Shown one piece after another: positions 35,273 to 44,870 of a DNA stretch of 64,000 nt. Position numbers and translations under genes: made by a program. Each line of letters begins with the position of its first letter. The first letter of the stretch is position 1. The notes below the pieces were generated by a model. That model did not search any database. It was not told the DNA's origin and worked only from the letters and a program-made list of their open reading frames with translations. Source of the stretch: Aquitalea magnusonii (GTDB taxonomy: Bacteria > Pseudomonadota > Gammaproteobacteria > Burkholderiales > Chromobacteriaceae); the NCBI RefSeq assembly GCF_002217795.2, contig NZ_AP018823.1:2666001-2730000 (forward strand). Reading direction: 5' to 3'.

Positions 35273-36775
35273 ATGAAACAGGCTGTTCCCAGCGTCAAGC
35301 TGCTGATCAACGGTGAATTTGTCGAATCACACAGCCAGGAGTGGCGCGACATCATCAACCCGGCCACGCAAGAAGTGCTGGCACGGGTCCCCATGGCCAC
35401 CGCCGGGGAAGTCGAGGCCGCGGTCGCCAGCGCCAAAACGGCCTTCGCCAGCTGGAAGAAAACCCCCATCGGCAGCCGCGCACGGATTTTCCTCAAGTAC
35501 CAACAGTTGATCCGCGAGCACATGAAAGAACTGGCCGCCCTGCTGACGGCGGAACAGGGCAAAACTCTGGCCGATGCCGAGGGCGATATCTTCCGCGGTC
35601 TGGAAGTGGTGGAACACGCCGCCAGCATTGGCAATCTGCAACTGGGTGAATACGCCGAAAACGTGGCCGGAGGGGTGGATACTTACACCGTGCAACAGCC
35701 GCTGGGCGTATGTGCCGGCATCACCCCCTTCAACTTCCCGGCCATGATTCCGCTGTGGATGTTCCCGATGGCCATTGCCACCGGCAATACCTTTGTGCTC
35801 AAACCATCCGAACAGGACCCGATGGTGACCATGCGGCTGGTGGAACTGGCCTTGCAGGCTGGCATCCCGGCGGGCGTGCTGAATGTGGTGCATGGCGGCG
35901 AAGCAGTGGTGAATGCCATTTGCGACCATCCGGACATCAAGGCCATTTCCTTTGTCGGCTCCAGCCGCGTCGGCACCCACGTTTACAACCGCGCCAGCCT
36001 GGCCGGCAAACGGGTGCAATGCATGATGGGGGCCAAGAACCACGCCATCGTGCTGCCGGACGCCAACAAGGAACAGGCGCTGAACCAGTTGACCGGCGCG
36101 GCATTTGGCGCAGCAGGCCAGCGTTGCATGGCCTTGAGCGTGGCGGTGCTGGTGGGTGAAGCCCGCAAATGGATTCCCGATCTGGTGGCTAAAGCCAAGT
36201 CCCTGCGCGTGGGTGCAGGCAAAGACAACCCGGACCTTGGCCCGCTGATTTCCTGCGCTGCCCGCGAACGGGTGAGCAGCCTGATTGCCAAGGGCGTGGC
36301 CGAAGGCGCGGTGCTGGAACTGGATGGCCGGGAAGTGCAAGTGGATGGCTACCCGGAGGGCAACTTTGTCGGCCCCACCATTTTCTCTGGCGTCACCACC
36401 GACATGGCGATTTACCGGCAGGAAATCTTCGGCCCGGTGCTGTGCCTGCTGGGCGTGGACACGCTGGACGAGGCCATTGCCATCATCAATGCCAATCCCA
36501 ATGGCAACGGCACCGCCATCTTCACCCAAAGCGGCGCTGCCGCACGGCGCTTCCAGGAGGACATCGACGTCGGTCAGGTCGGCATCAATGTGCCGATTCC
36601 GGTGCCGGTGCCACTGTTCAGCTTTACCGGCTCGCGCGGCTCCAAACTGGGCGACCTCGGCCCTTACGGCAAACAGGTGATCCTGTTCTATACCCAGACC
36701 AAAACCGTCACCAGCCGCTGGTTCGACGACGAGGCCAGCAGCGGCAAGGTACACACCACCATTTCGCTGCGCTGA
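35273..36775 (+). CDS. mmsA: CoA-acylating methylmalonate-semialdehyde dehydrogenase
   Basis: 500 residues from the ATG at 35273, with GGAGAG seven bases upstream. The aldehyde dehydrogenase fold carries nucleophile Cys285 in [35 protein letters not shown] and [14 protein letters not shown] are MmsA signatures. It converts methylmalonate semialdehyde to propionyl-CoA, the last step of valine breakdown. mmsB, which makes its substrate, ends the same operon. Confidence 0.95.
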   Translation: MKQAVPSVKLLINGEFVESHSQEWRDIINPATQEVLARVPMATAGEVEAAVASAKTAFASWKKTPIGSRARIFLKYQQLIREHMKELAALLTAEQGKTLADAEGDIFRGLEVVEHAASIGNLQLGEYAENVAGGVDTYTVQQPLGVCAGITPFNFPAMIPLWMFPMAIATGNTFVLKPSEQDPMVTMRLVELALQAGIPAGVLNVVHGGEAVVNAICDHPDIKAISFVGSSRVGTHVYNRASLAGKRVQCMMGAKNHAIVLPDANKEQALNQLTGAAFGAAGQRCMALSVAVLVGEARKWIPDLVAKAKSLRVGAGKDNPDLGPLISCAARERVSSLIAKGVAEGAVLELDGREVQVDGYPEGNFVGPTIFSGVTTDMAIYRQEIFGPVLCLLGVDTLDEAIAIINANPNGNGTAIFTQSGAAARRFQEDIDVGQVGINVPIPVPVPLFSFTGSRGSKLGDLGPYGKQVILFYTQTKTVTSRWFDDEASSGKVHTTISLR

Positions 36776-36875
36776 GTTGCACTGCTTAAGGCAGACCGAT
36801 TCACGTCAGATAAAACAAGACCGCAGCAGGCCGCAATCCCCCACCGGCCCGGCTGCTGCAAGAGGAGAAACCGAC

Positions 36876-38036
36876 ATGGACTTTGCACTCAACGAACAGC
36901 AACTGGCCTTCCAGGACAGCGCGCGCGACTTTGCCAGCAGCCGCCTGGCCCCGTTCGCTGCCGAATGGGACCTGGAAGAAACCTTCCCGCTCGCCACCAT
37001 CCGCGAAGCCGGTGACATGGGCTTTCTCGGCCTGTACACCCCGGAAAGCCACGGCGGGCTGGGCCTGTCGCGGCTGGATTCGGCCATCGTGTTTGAAGAA
37101 CTGGCAACAGGCTGCACCTCCACCGCCGCTTATCTCACCATCCACAATATGGTGAGCTGGATGATTGCCAGCTTCGGCAGCGCCACGCTGGCCGGGGAAT
37201 GGGTGCCGCGCATGGTGAGTGGCGAAGTGCTGGGCAGCTACTGTCTGACCGAGCCGGGTGCCGGCTCCGATGCCGCCTCGCTCAAGACCCGCGCCGAGAA
37301 AAAGGGCGAAGTCTATGTGCTGAACGGCAGCAAGATGTTTATCTCCGGCGCGGGCAGCACCGATGTGCTGGTGGTGATGGCCCGTACCGGCGGCCCCGGC
37401 CCCAAGGGCGTGTCAGCCTTTGTGGTGCCCGCCAACGCACCCGGCGTGCAGTACGGCAAGAAGGAAAAGAAAATGGGCTGGAACAGCCAGCCCACCCGCG
37501 CCATCACCTTCGACAATGTGGAAATTCCGGCGGGCAACCTGCTGGGCGAAGAAGGCATGGGCTTTGCCTATGCGATGAAAGGGCTGGATGGCGGCCGCAT
37601 CAATATCGCCACCTGCGCCGTTGGCACCGCCCAGGCCGCGCTGAATGCCGCCCAGCGCTATGTGCAGGAGCGGCAGCAGTTCGGTCAGCCGCTGGCCGAC
37701 TTCCAGACCGTGCAGTTCCGCCTGGCCGACATGCTGACCGAGCTGGTGGCCGCGCGGCAGATGGTACGTCTGGCCGCCTTCAAGCTGGACAGCGGCAGCA
37801 GCGACGCCAGTGCCTACTGTGCCATGGCCAAGCGCTTTGCCACCGATCTGTCATTCAATGTCGCCAATAATGCCTTGCAGCTGTTTGGCGGCTATGGCTA
37901 CCTGAAGGACTTCCCGCTGGAACGCCATGTACGCGATGCCCGCGTACACCAGATTCTGGAAGGCACCAACGAGGTGATGCGCATGATCATCGCCCGGCAG
38001 TTGCTGAAGGACGGCGCGCTGGAGAGCATCCGTTGA
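36876..38036 (+). CDS. Acyl-CoA dehydrogenase, probably isobutyryl-CoA dehydrogenase
   Basis: 386 residues from the ATG at 36876 (AGAGGAG upstream). GSYCLTEPGAGSDAASLKTR is the flavin/substrate signature and ILEGTNEVMRMIIARQLL ends the fold. Glu362 in EGTNE is in the catalytic-base position used by short-chain acyl-CoA dehydrogenases. Placement between mmsA and the hydratase/hydrolase genes makes isobutyryl-CoA to methacrylyl-CoA the likely reaction, with electrons passed to ETF (not in this window). Confidence 0.92.
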   Translation: MDFALNEQQLAFQDSARDFASSRLAPFAAEWDLEETFPLATIREAGDMGFLGLYTPESHGGLGLSRLDSAIVFEELATGCTSTAAYLTIHNMVSWMIASFGSATLAGEWVPRMVSGEVLGSYCLTEPGAGSDAASLKTRAEKKGEVYVLNGSKMFISGAGSTDVLVVMARTGGPGPKGVSAFVVPANAPGVQYGKKEKKMGWNSQPTRAITFDNVEIPAGNLLGEEGMGFAYAMKGLDGGRINIATCAVGTAQAALNAAQRYVQERQQFGQPLADFQTVQFRLADMLTELVAARQMVRLAAFKLDSGSSDASAYCAMAKRFATDLSFNVANNALQLFGGYGYLKDFPLERHVRDARVHQILEGTNEVMRMIIARQLLKDGALESIR

Positions 38037-38095
38037 ACACGCATATGTACCCTGCTTGTGGGGTGCATGTTGCAATACAGGATTGAGGTTGTCGA

Positions 38096-38350
38096 CGCAG
38101 CCACGGCCCCATCAAGCCTGCCGCCGGATGGCAGACCCGAGGTATTAAGCGGCTGCATGTTTGAGCCCTGCGACGTTAGCGCAGGGCGAGTTCAGCCGCG
38201 CCTCGGGGCTGACAGGATCCGGCGGGCAGCCGCAGGCCAGGCTTGCCCGGGGTGGCCTTTAGGGGTGGAGGGGATATTTGGCCACGCAAATATCCCCTCC
38301 CTGCCGCCGGGCAGCCCCGGCAAACCAAGCCGGCATCCGCGCAGCGGATT
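38096..38350. repeat. Structured dispersed repeat A, copy 2, inside the valine operon
   Basis: Occupies most of the 373-bp gap between the acyl-CoA dehydrogenase and hydratase genes. Aligned with 14750-15000: outer stem 38149-38155/38193-38199; inner stem GCCCTGCG/CGCAGGGC (38165-38187) with the same ACGTTAG loop; a 14-bp stem 38267-38280/38287-38300; and ATCCGC/GCGGAT at 38335-38349. Every stem difference from copy 1 is compensated. Reading frames across it are artefacts of the repeat. Confidence 0.8.
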
Positions 38351-38409
38351 CAGGACAACAAAGATCGTATACAGACTGTAGGCACTACTTACCAATGATC
38401 GGGAACGCC

Positions 38410-39192
38410 ATGACACATTACGCTCATCTGCAAGTGGAAAAACGCGGCCATACTGCGCAAGTCACCATCGATAACCCGCCAGCCAACACCTGGAACCGCG
38501 CCAGCCTGAACGCGCTCAAGCAACTGGTGGCAGACCTGAACGCGGACGACAACATTTACGCGCTGGTGATCACCGGCAGCGGCAGCAAGTTCTTCTCCGC
38601 CGGGGCCGACCTCAATCTGTTTGCCGACGGCAACAAGCTGGTGGCTACCGAAATGACCATGCTGTTCGGCGAGGCCTTCGAGGCGCTGGCCGCCTTCCGT
38701 GGTGTCAGCATTGCCGCCATCAACGGCTATGCCATGGGCGGCGGGCTGGAATGCGCGCTGGCCTGCGACATCCGCATTGCCGAAGTCCAGGCACAAATGG
38801 CGCTGCCGGAAGCCGCGGTCGGCCTGCTGCCTTGTGCAGGCGGCACCCAGCAGCTGCCATGGCTGGTAGGCGAAGGCTGGGCCAAGCGCATGATTCTGTG
38901 TGGCGAGCGGGTGGATGCCGACACCGCCGAACGCATCGGTCTGGTGGAAGAAGTGGTCGGTCAGGGCCAGGCGCTGGAAGCCGCGCTCAAGCTGGCGGAA
39001 AAAGTGGCGCGCCAGTCGCCCTCCTCGGTCAAGGTGTGCAAGCAACTGGTACAGCGCGCGCGCATCGAGCCGCCCAGCTATAACCTGATTCACGAGCGCG
39101 AGCAGTTCATCAAGCTGTTCGATACCGCCGACCAGCAAGAAGGCGTGCAGGCCTTTCTGGCCAAGCGCAGCCCGCAATGGCACAACCGCTGA
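38410..39192 (+). CDS. Enoyl-CoA hydratase
   Basis: 260 residues from the ATG at 38410; an ATG at 38398 is also possible. This is a crotonase fold. The oxyanion-hole segments are FFSAGADLNLF and AINGYAMGGGLECALACDIR, and the catalytic Glu region is LPEAAVGLLPCAGGTQ. In valine degradation it would hydrate methacrylyl-CoA to 3-hydroxyisobutyryl-CoA. It is separated from the previous gene by repeat A2 and overlaps no neighbour. The hydrolase gene follows within 11 bp. Confidence 0.93.
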   Translation: MTHYAHLQVEKRGHTAQVTIDNPPANTWNRASLNALKQLVADLNADDNIYALVITGSGSKFFSAGADLNLFADGNKLVATEMTMLFGEAFEALAAFRGVSIAAINGYAMGGGLECALACDIRIAEVQAQMALPEAAVGLLPCAGGTQQLPWLVGEGWAKRMILCGERVDADTAERIGLVEEVVGQGQALEAALKLAEKVARQSPSSVKVCKQLVQRARIEPPSYNLIHEREQFIKLFDTADQQEGVQAFLAKRSPQWHNR

Positions 39193-39203
39193 CAGGAGCC
39201 GTC

Positions 39204-40325
39204 ATGCCCGATGTTGTCTTGTTTGAAGAACGCCGCTGTGCCGATGGCAAACGCATCGGCATTGCCACCCTCAACAGCGAAAAATCGCTCAATGCGCTGA
39301 CGCTGGAGATGATCCGCCTGCTGCAAGCCAAGCTTGCCGCCTGGGAAGCTGACTCCGGCATCGCCGCAGTACTGCTGCGCGGTGCTGGCGAAAAGGCCTT
39401 CTGCGCCGGTGGCGATGTGCGCGCCCTGCGCGATGCGCTGCTGAGCGACGACAGCCACCCGCAGCCGCAGGCGCTGGCCTTCTTCCGCGAAGAATACACG
39501 CTGGACTACCACATCCACTGCTATGCCAAGCCGCTCATCGTGTGGGGCCACGGCATCGTGATGGGTGGCGGGCTGGGCCTGATGGCCGGGGCCAGCCACC
39601 GCGTGGCCACCAGTGCCACCCGCATTGCCATGCCGGAAATCACCATCGGCTTGTATCCGGACGTGGCCGGCAGCTGGTTTCTGCAACGCATGCCGGCACG
39701 GGTCGGCCTGTTCCTCGGCCTGACCGGCGCGCCACTGAATGCACATGATGCGCTGATCTGCAATCTGGCCGACCACGTACTGGCCAGCGACGCCTGGCCG
39801 CAGTTGCTGGAGCAGCTGCAACAGCAATACTGGGATGCCGACAGCGCCACCCGCAGCGCCCAGGTTTCCTCCCTGCTCAGCCAGCTGGAGCAGGCCGCAC
39901 GCAACAACCTGCCAGCGTCCAATATCGCCCGCAACCTGCTGACCATTCATCAGCTGATGAGCATGGGCGACCTCGCCACAGTGGCCGATGCCCTGGGTAC
40001 GCAACAGTTCGATGACGACTGGCTGGCCAGTGCGGCCAAAAATTTCCGCCACGGCTGCCCGGTGTCCGCCGCCGTGACCTGGGAAATCTTCCAGCGCGCC
40101 CGCCACCTGTCGCTGGCCGAAGCGCTGCGCATGGAGCTGATTTTGTCACTCAACTTCTGCCACAAACCGGACTTCCGCGAAGGCGTGCGCGCGCTGCTGG
40201 TGGACAAGGACAGGCAACCGCAATGGCATTACCGCCAGTTGGCCGACATCCCGCAGGACTGGGTGGACAGCCACTTTGTGGCACCGTGGCCGGCAGAGCA
40301 GCACCCTTTGGCCACCTTGCCTTAA
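39204..40325 (+). CDS. 3-hydroxyisobutyryl-CoA hydrolase
   Basis: 373 residues from the ATG at 39204 (AGGAG upstream). The crotonase-fold hydrolase carries GEKAFCAGGDVRALRD, GHGIVMGGGLGLMAGASHRV and MPEITIGLYPDVAGSWFL, all typical of HIBCH-type hydrolases. The C-terminal ~120 residues are the family-specific helical extension. It releases free 3-hydroxyisobutyrate from its CoA ester, the step before mmsB. A role on other 3-hydroxyacyl-CoA esters is possible. Confidence 0.93.
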   Translation: MPDVVLFEERRCADGKRIGIATLNSEKSLNALTLEMIRLLQAKLAAWEADSGIAAVLLRGAGEKAFCAGGDVRALRDALLSDDSHPQPQALAFFREEYTLDYHIHCYAKPLIVWGHGIVMGGGLGLMAGASHRVATSATRIAMPEITIGLYPDVAGSWFLQRMPARVGLFLGLTGAPLNAHDALICNLADHVLASDAWPQLLEQLQQQYWDADSATRSAQVSSLLSQLEQAARNNLPASNIARNLLTIHQLMSMGDLATVADALGTQQFDDDWLASAAKNFRHGCPVSAAVTWEIFQRARHLSLAEALRMELILSLNFCHKPDFREGVRALLVDKDRQPQWHYRQLADIPQDWVDSHFVAPWPAEQHPLATLP

Positions 40326-40349
40326 GTACAACAAATGAGGAGAGAGACA

Positions 40350-41240
40350 ATGACACACATCGCCTTCATCGGACTGGGCAATATGGGTGGGCCGATGGCG
40401 CTCAATCTGGTGGCCAAGGGTTTTAGCGTCGCCGCTTTCGATCTGTCCGCCGACGCGTTGGCCAGGCTGCACGCCGCCGGTGCCCGTGCCGCCAGCAGCG
40501 CGCTGGACGCCGTGCAAGGTGCCAGCGTGGTGATTTCCATGCTACCGGCCGGCAAGCATGTGCAGGCGTTGTATCTGGGCGAGCAAGGGCTGTTTGCCAG
40601 CCTGCCCAAGGGTAGGCTGGTGATTGACTGCAGCACTATTGCCGCCAGCGATGCGCGCAAGGTGGCCGATGCTGCCACCGCAGCAGGCCTGCGCATGCTG
40701 GACGCGCCGGTTTCCGGCGGCACCGCCGGGGCCGCTGCCGCTACGCTCACCTTTATTGTTGGCGGAGCGACAGAGGATGTGGCCGAAGCACGCCCGCTGC
40801 TGGAGGCCATGGGCAAGAACATTTTCCACGCCGGTGGCAACGGCGCGGGCCAGACCGCCAAGATCTGCAACAATATGTTGCTGGGCATCCTGATGGCCGG
40901 TACCGCCGAGGCGCTGGCGCTGGGAGTGAAGAACGGGCTGGATCCGAAAGTGCTGTCCGACATCATGCGCAACAGTTCCGGTCGCAACTGGGCGCTGGAG
41001 CTGTACAACCCCTGGCCTGGCGTGATGGAAACTGCCCCGGCCAGCCGTGGCTATGACGGCGGCTTCATGAGCGAGCTGATGCTCAAAGACCTGGGCCTGG
41101 CCGAAACCACCGCGCTGGACAGCCATGCCGCCACACCACTGGGCGCGCTGGCGCGCAATCTGTATGAAAGCCATGTGGCAGCAGGCAAGGGCAAGCTGGA
41201 TTTTTCCAGCATCCTGCAACACTTTCACCTGCTGGATTGA
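40350..41240 (+). CDS. mmsB: 3-hydroxyisobutyrate dehydrogenase
   Basis: 296 residues from the ATG at 40350 (GAGGAGAGAG upstream). IAFIGLGNMGGPMALNL is the Rossmann loop. DAPVSGGTAGA (119-129) is the substrate loop and Lys171 in GQTAKICNN is catalytic. It oxidises 3-hydroxyisobutyrate to methylmalonate semialdehyde with NAD+, the substrate of MmsA. It is the last gene of the operon, followed by a clear terminator. Confidence 0.95.
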   Translation: MTHIAFIGLGNMGGPMALNLVAKGFSVAAFDLSADALARLHAAGARAASSALDAVQGASVVISMLPAGKHVQALYLGEQGLFASLPKGRLVIDCSTIAASDARKVADAATAAGLRMLDAPVSGGTAGAAAATLTFIVGGATEDVAEARPLLEAMGKNIFHAGGNGAGQTAKICNNMLLGILMAGTAEALALGVKNGLDPKVLSDIMRNSSGRNWALELYNPWPGVMETAPASRGYDGGFMSELMLKDLGLAETTALDSHAATPLGALARNLYESHVAAGKGKLDFSSILQHFHLLD

Positions 41241-41261
41241 AACCGTTTCTTTGCCTGCCTC

Positions 41262-41285
41262 ACCCGGCCTGGTGCCGGGTTTTTT
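41262..41285 (+). terminator. Rho-independent terminator of valine operon
   Basis: ACCCGGC-CTGGT-GCCGGGT stem followed by T5. Confidence 0.9.
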
Positions 41286-41408
41286 CTTGTCTGTGCGGCA
41301 GCTTGCCGGACCATTCGGCCTGTTGCAGCAAGAAGGCGGAAACCTCGCGGCTGGCTGGTAGTCCAAAGTCTTTCATGACGACGTATTCAACCGCTCAGGA
41401 AAACAGCC

Positions 41409-42500
41409 ATGAAAACCAGAAAACTGCTTGCCTCCGCCCTGCTGCTGGCTGCCGCCAGCCAGGCATCCAGCGCCGCCGGAGTGCTGAATGTGTATAACTG
41501 GTCGGATTACATTGCCAAGGACACCATTCCCGGCTTTGAAAAACAGACCGGCATCAAGGTGCGCTACGACAATTACGACAGCAATGAAACCCTGCAATCC
41601 AAGCTGCTGACCGGCAGCTCCGGCTACGATATCGTCACCCCCACCTCGGACTTCATGGCCAAGCAGATTCAGGCCGGTGCCTTCCAGAAGCTGGACAAGA
41701 GCAAGCTGCCCAATCTGCGTAATCTGGACCCTGCGCTGATGGCCAAGATAGCCGGAGCCGACCCAGGCAATCTGTATGGCGTACCCTGGGCCTATGGCAC
41801 CGATGGCCTGGGCTACAACCTGAGCAAGGTGCAGCCGCTATTGGGCAAGGACACGCCGCTGGACGACTGGGACAATCTGTTCAACCCGCAAAAGGCGGCA
41901 AAACTGAAAGGCTGCGGCATTTCGGTACTGGACGATGCCAAGGCCGTGTTCGCCACCACCCTGCACTATCTGGGTAAAAACCCCAACAGCCGTAATCAGG
42001 CTGACTATCAGGCAGCCTTCCAGACCCTGCAAAAAATCCGTCCCTATATCAAACGCTTCAGCTCGTCCGGCTATATCAACGAACTGGCCAATGGCGACAT
42101 CTGCATGGTGCTGGGCTACTCCGGCGACGTGGTGATTGCCAAGACGCGGGCAGCCGAAGCCAAACGCCCTTATCAATTGGCCTATTACATCCCCAAGACC
42201 GGTGCGCCACTGTGGTTTGACGTGATGGTGATTCCCAAGGGGGCCAAGAATGTCGATTCCGCCCTGCAATGGATCAACTACATGCAAACCCCGCAGGTGA
42301 ACGCCGGCATCACCAATACCGTGTTCTACCCCACCGCCAATGCGGCGGCACGCAAGTTCGTGAAACCGGAGATTGCCAACGACCCGGCCATCTACCCGCC
42401 ACCTGCCCTCATCAACAAGCTGTTCCTGCTGGAGCCGGTACCCGCTGACATCATGCGGCTGCAAAACCGGCTGTGGACGCAGCTGAAGACCGGGCGCTGA
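41409..42500 (+). CDS. Polyamine ABC transporter substrate-binding protein (PotF/SpuD-like)
   Basis: 363 residues. The signal peptide ends near residue 23 (QASSAA). VLNVYNWSDYIAKDTIPGFE is the PotD/PotF opening, YDIVTPTSDFMAKQIQAGAF lines the cleft and GVPWAYGTDGLGYN is the conserved hinge motif. It binds putrescine or spermidine in the periplasm. No cognate ATPase or permease genes lie next to it, so it is an orphan binding protein here. AGGAAAACAGCC precedes the ATG. Confidence 0.92.
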   Translation: MKTRKLLASALLLAAASQASSAAGVLNVYNWSDYIAKDTIPGFEKQTGIKVRYDNYDSNETLQSKLLTGSSGYDIVTPTSDFMAKQIQAGAFQKLDKSKLPNLRNLDPALMAKIAGADPGNLYGVPWAYGTDGLGYNLSKVQPLLGKDTPLDDWDNLFNPQKAAKLKGCGISVLDDAKAVFATTLHYLGKNPNSRNQADYQAAFQTLQKIRPYIKRFSSSGYINELANGDICMVLGYSGDVVIAKTRAAEAKRPYQLAYYIPKTGAPLWFDVMVIPKGAKNVDSALQWINYMQTPQVNAGITNTVFYPTANAAARKFVKPEIANDPAIYPPPALINKLFLLEPVPADIMRLQNRLWTQLKTGR

Positions 42501-42523
42501 GCGGCAAGGTCCAGTAAAACAAA

Positions 42524-42544
42524 AAAGGGGCGCAAAGCCCCTTT
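42524..42544. terminator. Bidirectional Rho-independent terminator
   Basis: AAAGGGGC-GCAAA-GCCCCTTT with A residues upstream. It lies between the polyamine-binding gene and the convergent CinA-like gene. Confidence 0.8.
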
Positions 42545-42566
42545 GTCAGTTGTGCCACACAACAGA

Positions 42567-43319
42567 TCAAGACCGTTCGCGCAAGGTATACCCCGCCGCC
42601 GTCAGTGCCTTGCGCCATTCGGCAATGGCAATGTCCACCAACTGGCGCTGGCCGGTGAAACCAAAGTCGATATGCATCTGCGGGATGGTGTCGCTGCCAA
42701 AGCTGGGCAAGCTGGACAGCTTGAGGGCAGGATAGCGCTGACTGAAATCCTGCATCAGGGTGATCAGGTCACCCTCGCGCGCGTCCAGCGCAATCACGCC
42801 CTGCTCCACATCCGGGCTGTCATTGAACAGATGGCGGTACTGGCTATCCAGCACCCATTCGATCATCGGCCAGGCCATGGCGGGAAAGCCCGGCACGAAA
42901 TGCACATCACCATGCGAGAAACCGGCAATCTGGTTCACCGGATTGGGGATGATGCGGCTGCCTGACGGGAACATCGCCATATTGATGCGGTGCGGATAAG
43001 CATCCTCGCCAAAGCGTGCCTCGATCAGCGCACCGGCTTCGGGGTGAACCTCCAGCGGCAAGCACAGCGCCTGTCCGGCACAGCGGCGGGTATGGTCGTC
43101 CGGGGTGGCACCAATGCCGCCAAAACTGAACACCAGTTCGCCGCTGGCAAAGGCACGCTGCAAGGCGGCGGTGATGCGTGCCGGGTCGTCACCCACGTAT
43201 TCCGCAGCGGCCAGGCTCAGGCCACGCGCCGCCAGAATGCGGATCAGGGATTGCAAATGCTTGTCCTGCCGTTTGCCGGACAATAATTCATCGCCGATGA
43301 TGATGGCTGCAACGTTCAC
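42567..43319 (-). CDS. CinA-like molybdopterin-binding-domain protein
   Basis: 250 residues. AAIIIGDELLSGKRQDKHLQ and VFSFGGIGATPDDHTRR are the MoaB/MogA/CinA N-terminal nucleotide-binding motifs. The CinA C-terminal deamidase domain is absent. Stand-alone CinA-N proteins are linked to ADP-ribose or FAD pyrophosphatase activity and nicotinamide recycling. The specific reaction here is unproved. The gene lies about 30 bp downstream of the YdcF-like gene on the same strand. Confidence 0.85.
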   Translation of the reverse strand: MNVAAIIIGDELLSGKRQDKHLQSLIRILAARGLSLAAAEYVGDDPARITAALQRAFASGELVFSFGGIGATPDDHTRRCAGQALCLPLEVHPEAGALIEARFGEDAYPHRINMAMFPSGSRIIPNPVNQIAGFSHGDVHFVPGFPAMAWPMIEWVLDSQYRHLFNDSPDVEQGVIALDAREGDLITLMQDFSQRYPALKLSSLPSFGSDTIPQMHIDFGFTGQRQLVDIAIAEWRKALTAAGYTLRERS

Positions 43320-43352
43320 GCTTCACACCTCTTGCTCGGAGTTGACCCGGCC

Positions 43353-44144
43353 TCAGTCTGGCTGCGTGGTCCTGCCGTGCAACCAGCCTTGTACCGAGTA
43401 AAAGAAAATGCCCAGCCATTCGCGCAAGGCGGAATGGCATTCCTGCATGGCCCGCCCGGTGGGCAGATACCAGGCCAGCCCTGCGCCATCATAACGGACA
43501 AAACCGGTGGGTGCAGGCAGTACATGCAGGCCCTGGGCCTGGAAAAACGGCAGCGCGCGGCGCAGATGCCAGCCCTGGCTGACCAGCACAATGCGGCTGA
43601 TGCCGGCCTGTTTCAGCATGAGGGCACTGTAGCGGGCATTCTCCAGCGTGGTGATGGACTGCATCTCCACCCATCGCACCGGCAGGCCGTAATCCTGTTG
43701 CAGGGTACGCGCCATCACCTCGCCTTCCGGCTCACCACCATAGGGTGAACCGCCGGTCACCAGCAGGGGCAGATGGGTATGCCGTGCCAGAAAAGCGGCG
43801 TAGCGCAGCCGGGTCTGGGTATCGGCACTGGGTTCATTACGGTCATATTCGGGAGCCGGTTTCTTGCCGCCGCCCAGCACCACGATGGCCTGTTGCTGTT
43901 GCAGCTGGGCCATGCTTGCCACCGGGTAACGTTCCAGTCCGGCATTCAGCCACATGGCAGTACGCGGGATGGACAATAGATAGGCCAGCAGCAGGCCAAG
44001 ACAGACCAGGCTAGTTGCGATGGCAGGCGCACGGCGGCGCAGCAGCAGGCCCAGCAGCACCGGCAGGATGAAGAGCAGCGGGGGCAATAAAAAGGCCCCG
44101 AAGAGCTGGTGGACCAGTACTTCGGGGCTAATCGTTGCTGTCAT
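43353..44144 (-). CDS. YdcF/ElyC-family DUF218 membrane protein
   Basis: 263 residues. Two N-terminal hydrophobic helices (about 17-35 and 40-60) are followed by a DUF218 domain: IVVLGGGKKPAPEYDRNEPS, LLVTGGSPYGGEPEGEVMAR and TTLENARYSALMLKQAGISR. ElyC and SanA relatives act in envelope or lipid-carrier metabolism. The biochemical role is unknown. It lies immediately downstream of livF (15 bp), possibly in the same transcript as the CinA-like gene. Confidence 0.88.
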   Translation of the reverse strand: MTATISPEVLVHQLFGAFLLPPLLFILPVLLGLLLRRRAPAIATSLVCLGLLLAYLLSIPRTAMWLNAGLERYPVASMAQLQQQQAIVVLGGGKKPAPEYDRNEPSADTQTRLRYAAFLARHTHLPLLVTGGSPYGGEPEGEVMARTLQQDYGLPVRWVEMQSITTLENARYSALMLKQAGISRIVLVSQGWHLRRALPFFQAQGLHVLPAPTGFVRYDGAGLAWYLPTGRAMQECHSALREWLGIFFYSVQGWLHGRTTQPD

Positions 44145-44159
44145 TGAAGACTCTTTTGC

Positions 44160-44870
44160 TTACTCGCCGAGATAAGCGTTACGCACGCGTTCGTCGTCGA
44201 GCAATTCGCGCGCCGGACCACTCATGGTGATACGGCCGCTTTCCATCACATAACCGCGCTGGGACACTTCCAGGGCCAGTTTGGCGTTCTGCTCCACCAG
44301 CAGCATGGTCACGCCTTCCTTGGCAATCATCTGGATGATTTCGAAGATCTTTTCCACGATGATCGGTGCCAGACCCATGGACGGCTCATCCAGCAACAGC
44401 AGCTTGGGCTTGGACAGCATGGCACGGCCCATGGCCACCATTTGCTGTTCGCCACCGGACAGGGTGCCGGCCAGTTGCTTGAAACGCTCTTTCAGGCGCG
44501 GGAACAGTTCGTACACGCGCTCGATTTCGCTCTGGATGGCAGCCTGGTCGTTACGGTAGTAGGCACCCATTTGCAGGTTTTCTTCCACCGTCAGCTTGCC
44601 AAAGATGCCACGGCCTTCCGGAACCATCACCAGGCCATGACGCACGTAGTCGTGCGAGGCAATGGTGCCGTTCAGCTTGCCATCGTAAGTGATGCTGCCG
44701 CCGGACGGCTTCACCATGCCGATCAGGGTTTTCAGGGTGGTGGTCTTGCCGGCACCGTTGGCACCGATCAGGGTGACCAGCTCGCCCTGGTTGATGTGGA
44801 AATCCACGCCACGAACAGCCTGAATGCCGCCGTAAGCCACTTGCAGGTTTTTAACTTCCAGAAGGCTCAT
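44160..44870 (-). CDS. livF: Branched-chain amino acid ABC transporter ATPase LivF
   Basis: 236 residues. Walker A GANGAGKTT (37-45), signature LSGGEQQ, Walker B LLLLDEPSMGLAP, then EQNAKLALEVSQRGYVMESG, which is typical of LivF. It drives inward transport of Leu/Ile/Val together with LivG. The start overlaps the livG stop by 4 bp (ATGA). It is the last liv gene, followed closely by the YdcF-like gene. Confidence 0.96.
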   Translation of the reverse strand: MSLLEVKNLQVAYGGIQAVRGVDFHINQGELVTLIGANGAGKTTTLKTLIGMVKPSGGSITYDGKLNGTIASHDYVRHGLVMVPEGRGIFGKLTVEENLQMGAYYRNDQAAIQSEIERVYELFPRLKERFKQLAGTLSGGEQQMVAMGRAMLSKPKLLLLDEPSMGLAPIIVEKIFEIIQMIAKEGVTMLLVEQNAKLALEVSQRGYVMESGRITMSGPARELLDDERVRNAYLGE

